DNA of 6,938 bases from Conexibacter sp. (GTDB taxonomy: Bacteria; Actinomycetota; Thermoleophilia; Solirubrobacterales; Solirubrobacteraceae): the NCBI GenBank assembly GCA_025964055.1, contig JAOPZP010000326.1:1-6938 (forward strand), written 5' to 3'. The notes beneath the pieces were generated by a model that saw only the letters and a list, made by a program, of their open reading frames with translations, had not been told where the DNA came from and searched no databases. Positions 4,781 through 6,938 of the stretch are shown piece by piece. The position numbers and the translations under genes are program-made. The first letter of the stretch is position 1; every line of letters starts with the position of its first letter.

Positions 4781-6938
4781 CTACTTCACCGCCAGCCTTG
4801 CGCTGACGGCAGGGCTCATCCGCCGGTCCTGGGTGATGACGCGGACGCGGACGCTGGCCGTGCCGTGGCCGTGGATGGCAACGGCCAGACGGGGAGTCCG
4901 CGGCTGGTAGAGCGTCGTGCTGCCGTCCGGCATCCGCACGAGGACCTCGTACGCCGCGGCGCCGGTCGACGTACGCCACGAGGCGCGCAACTGGCGGCCC
5001 TTGCGCGTCACGTGAAGCCCGTGCACCTTGCCCGGCCGCGGCGGCTTGGCCGCGGTGAACGACCCGAGCTGGAGCGTCGTGCGCGGCAGGCCGTCCTGCT
5101 CGACGACCGCCTCGAGCCGGCGTGCGCGTGCGGCGCCCGCCTGCGGCGTGAACGTCACCGTGCCGTGCGCCGCGTTGGACACCGTGATGGTTCGGGCGAC
5201 GCCGCTGTTGCGCTCCATCAACCGCACGCGCTGGCCGGCGATCGGCGTCAGCGTCCAGCGCAGCTGTGCGCGCCCATCGCGTCGTGTGGTGACCGTCGCG
5301 CTGACCTTCGGCTGCGGAAGGCCCGTGGCCTGGCGGACGTCGGTGAGCGCCACCGAGCCGGGCAGCGGCTCGACCGTCCACGTTCCGGCCTTCGGCGCGT
5401 CGATCGCGACGTACGTCGTCGCGCTGGCGGCGTCCTGGACGATCCACGACCGGGCGTCGAGCGCGTCGTCGTCGGTGGCAGGCGTCTGGATCACCGTGCC
5501 GTCCGGCGCGGTGAGCTTGACCTTCGGCGGCGCGCCCGCGCCGCCGAAGGCCATCGCGGTCACGGGCTGCCCCGCGGAGACCTCGACGCTCTGCGCGCCG
5601 CCGGCCTGGGCCGAGCGTGCGCGCATCTTCGCCTGGTAGGGCCCGATGTCGCAGGAGCTCGCGAAGATCGTCGGCGCGTGGTCGCCCCAGCGGAAGCCGG
5701 CGCCGACGTCCGGTCCGAAGCCGCGCCGGCAGGCGACCACGCCGACCGACGAGATCGCGCCTTCGCCCCCGCTGGCGGTGATCTTGCCGACCTTCAACTC
5801 CGCCTTGCCGGTGGCGTTGAACGCATGCTGCTCGACCCAGCCGGACTCGTCGATGGTGGTCTTGAACGGCCCTTCCTCGACCTCGGAGGTGCCCTGGAGC
5901 TTCACGGTGCCGCTGGTGCGGATCTCGACGCTCGCCGAGTTGGTCTTCGCCGAGGCGAGGTAGAGCTTGCCCTTGACCAGGATCACGGCGGGCGAGCCGA
6001 ACTTGATGTCGATGTCGCCTTCCGCCTTGAGCAACCCGAAGCTCTTGATCTGCGGGCCGAACGTGAAGGTGGCGCCACCGCCGAACCCGAACGGGTCGAC
6101 CTGCGCCCGCGCCCGGATCTCCTGGAGGAACACGCCGTAGCCGAGGTGCTTCTGCAGGTGGCTGGCCGTGACTTCCACCGACCGGAAGCGGCCGTTGACG
6201 ATCACGAGCTTGCCGTCGATCTCGACGCCGCTGATCGACTGGCCCGGCAGGACGACCGCGACCTCACCGCTCCAGCGGTCCCCCTCGGTCGTCTTGTCGT
6301 ACATGATCGAGACCTTCTTGAGGCTCAACCCCTTGATCTTGAGCGTCTCGGCGGTGAGGGTGATCTCACCGGTCTTGACGCCGTGCTGGAGATCGACGTC
6401 GATCGCCGCGTGCGCGGTCACGCCGCCGAACACCTCCGGAAGCTTCAGGTTCGCGTCGACCGCGACGTGCGTGAGGTCCCAGGTGATCTTCACCGCGCCG
6501 CTGAACGGCAGGCCCTTGAACGCCGCGCCCTTGGGCGCCTCGAACTCGATCGGCGCGTTGAGCGGCCAGTCGACCGTGCCCTTCCAGAGCACGACGTCGC
6601 CGATGCGCACCTCGGCGCCGCCGGTGATCCTCAGCGTGGCGAGGTCGATCGTCAGCTCGCCGCCCGAGCCCGGGTCGCCGAAGAAGTCAACGCCGGCGAT
6701 GCGGGCGTGCGGCCGCGCGCCGCCGTTGCCGGGGACGATCGTGATCTTGTTGCCGGCGAGGTGCATGCAGTCGGCGTCGATGCGGACCAGCCCGACGTCC
6801 TGGGTGTAGGTGCACCCGCCCGTCGAGGAGTGCTGGACCGGCGTGCCGTTGTCGTACTGGCTGTCGCCGGCCGGCGCGCCGCCGGGGAGCGTGCTCTGGC
6901 TGATGACCGGTGGCGAGCCGCCCGCGCCGCCGGCGCCG
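4781..6938 (-). CDS. Large exported beta-rich protein with C-terminal FN3-like module (5' truncated)
   Basis: The frame is open from the right edge to a TAG at 4783-4781, giving 718 visible residues; the true start and any signal peptide lie outside. An ATG at 6766 is internal, since 57 codons upstream of it are open and protein-like. The visible part begins with a Gly/Pro/Ser-rich linker (residues 1-41). A cysteine pair follows (Cys42, Cys57). Next come about 330 residues of alternating hydrophobic/polar beta strands with repeated short forms such as GEITLTAETLKIKGLSLKK and GDIDIKFGSPAVILVKGKLYL. A second cysteine pair (Cys403, Cys429) brackets a Gly/aromatic segment with VGAGFRWGD. After that are beta-sandwich-like regions at about 447-530 (with KAGTWTVE) and 537-628, and an FN3-like module at about 632-718. 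Paired cysteines, lack of membrane segments and the FN3-like end suggest a cell-surface or secreted protein. I do not recognise the central region. No catalytic motif is evident. A structural or adhesion role is inference. Confidence 0.85.
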   Translation of the reverse strand, partial: GAGGAGGSPPVISQSTLPGGAPAGDSQYDNGTPVQHSSTGGCTYTQDVGLVRIDADCMHLAGNKITIVPGNGGARPHARIAGVDFFGDPGSGGELTIDLATLRITGGAEVRIGDVVLWKGTVDWPLNAPIEFEAPKGAAFKGLPFSGAVKITWDLTHVAVDANLKLPEVFGGVTAHAAIDVDLQHGVKTGEITLTAETLKIKGLSLKKVSIMYDKTTEGDRWSGEVAVVLPGQSISGVEIDGKLVIVNGRFRSVEVTASHLQKHLGYGVFLQEIRARAQVDPFGFGGGATFTFGPQIKSFGLLKAEGDIDIKFGSPAVILVKGKLYLASAKTNSASVEIRTSGTVKLQGTSEVEEGPFKTTIDESGWVEQHAFNATGKAELKVGKITASGGEGAISSVGVVACRRGFGPDVGAGFRWGDHAPTIFASSCDIGPYQAKMRARSAQAGGAQSVEVSAGQPVTAMAFGGAGAPPKVKLTAPDGTVIQTPATDDDALDARSWIVQDAASATTYVAIDAPKAGTWTVEPLPGSVALTDVRQATGLPQPKVSATVTTRRDGRAQLRWTLTPIAGQRVRLMERNSGVARTITVSNAAHGTVTFTPQAGAARARRLEAVVEQDGLPRTTLQLGSFTAAKPPRPGKVHGLHVTRKGRQLRASWRTSTGAAAYEVLVRMPDGSTTLYQPRTPRLAVAIHGHGTASVRVRVITQDRRMSPAVSARLAVK

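Noticed and set aside
4725..5447. Upstream extension of the cupin gene frame to an ATG at 5447
   Set aside because: It overlaps the last 220 codons or so of the secreted-protein gene in another frame, and the added residues are low-complexity Arg/Gly/Ala. The recognisable protein begins at about 4724.
6764..6766. ATG at 6766 as the true start of the secreted-protein gene
   Set aside because: The frame stays open for 57 more codons to the window edge. Those codons include a cysteine that probably pairs with the one just before this Met, and a linker-like sequence, so the Met is internal.
1..6938. CRISPR arrays, tRNA or rRNA genes, insertion sequences, phage or integrase genes
   Set aside because: No regularly spaced repeats, cloverleaf sequences, transposase motifs or terminal inverted repeats were seen on either strand.

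Overview
The window is high-GC bacterial DNA (roughly 70% by eye, codon third positions almost always G or C). The gene content fits a high-GC actinobacterium. A Thermoleophilia/Solirubrobacterales-type host is my best guess, based on the ANTAR regulator, the short MMPL transporter, the DUF5069-plus-cupin protein and the very large secreted beta-rich protein ending in an FN3-like module. The lineage is inferred from gene style only; there is no rRNA or marker gene here.

Layout, left to right. (1) 1-128, minus: the first 42 codons of an unrecognised gene that runs off the left edge. (2) 129-274: a divergent intergenic region with clustered GGTCC/GGACC pentamers. (3) 275-740, plus: a probable two-gene operon, a GlsB/YeaQ/YmgE-type small membrane protein (93 aa) followed 16 nt later by a 55-aa basic hypothetical protein, each with a good ribosome binding site. 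(4) 756-789: a perfect 15-bp stem hairpin between convergent genes, probably a shared terminator without a U tract. (5) 807-3071, minus: a complete 754-aa MMPL/RND-type transporter. (6) 3072-3270: a divergent intergenic region of about 200 bp. (7) 3271-3870, plus: a pseudo-receiver/ANTAR RNA-binding antiterminator. (8) 3867-4724, minus: a protein fusing an N-terminal DUF5069-like domain to a cupin, converging on the ANTAR gene so closely that the two stop codons overlap in one CTAG. (9) 4781-6938, minus: a large 5'-truncated, probably exported beta-rich protein with four cysteines and a C-terminal FN3-like module, reading out of the right edge.

How the parts may work together. The GlsB-like protein and its small partner look like a stress or envelope module. 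The MMPL transporter and ANTAR regulator are divergently transcribed and could share control, but nothing in the sequence proves this. The truncated secreted protein lies upstream of the cupin protein on the same strand (56-nt gap), so co-transcription is possible. There is no mobile element, CRISPR array, tRNA or rRNA. The window looks like ordinary chromosomal sequence. Its most noteworthy parts are the domain fusion, the unrecognised portion of the secreted protein, the degenerate receiver and the overlapping stop codons.
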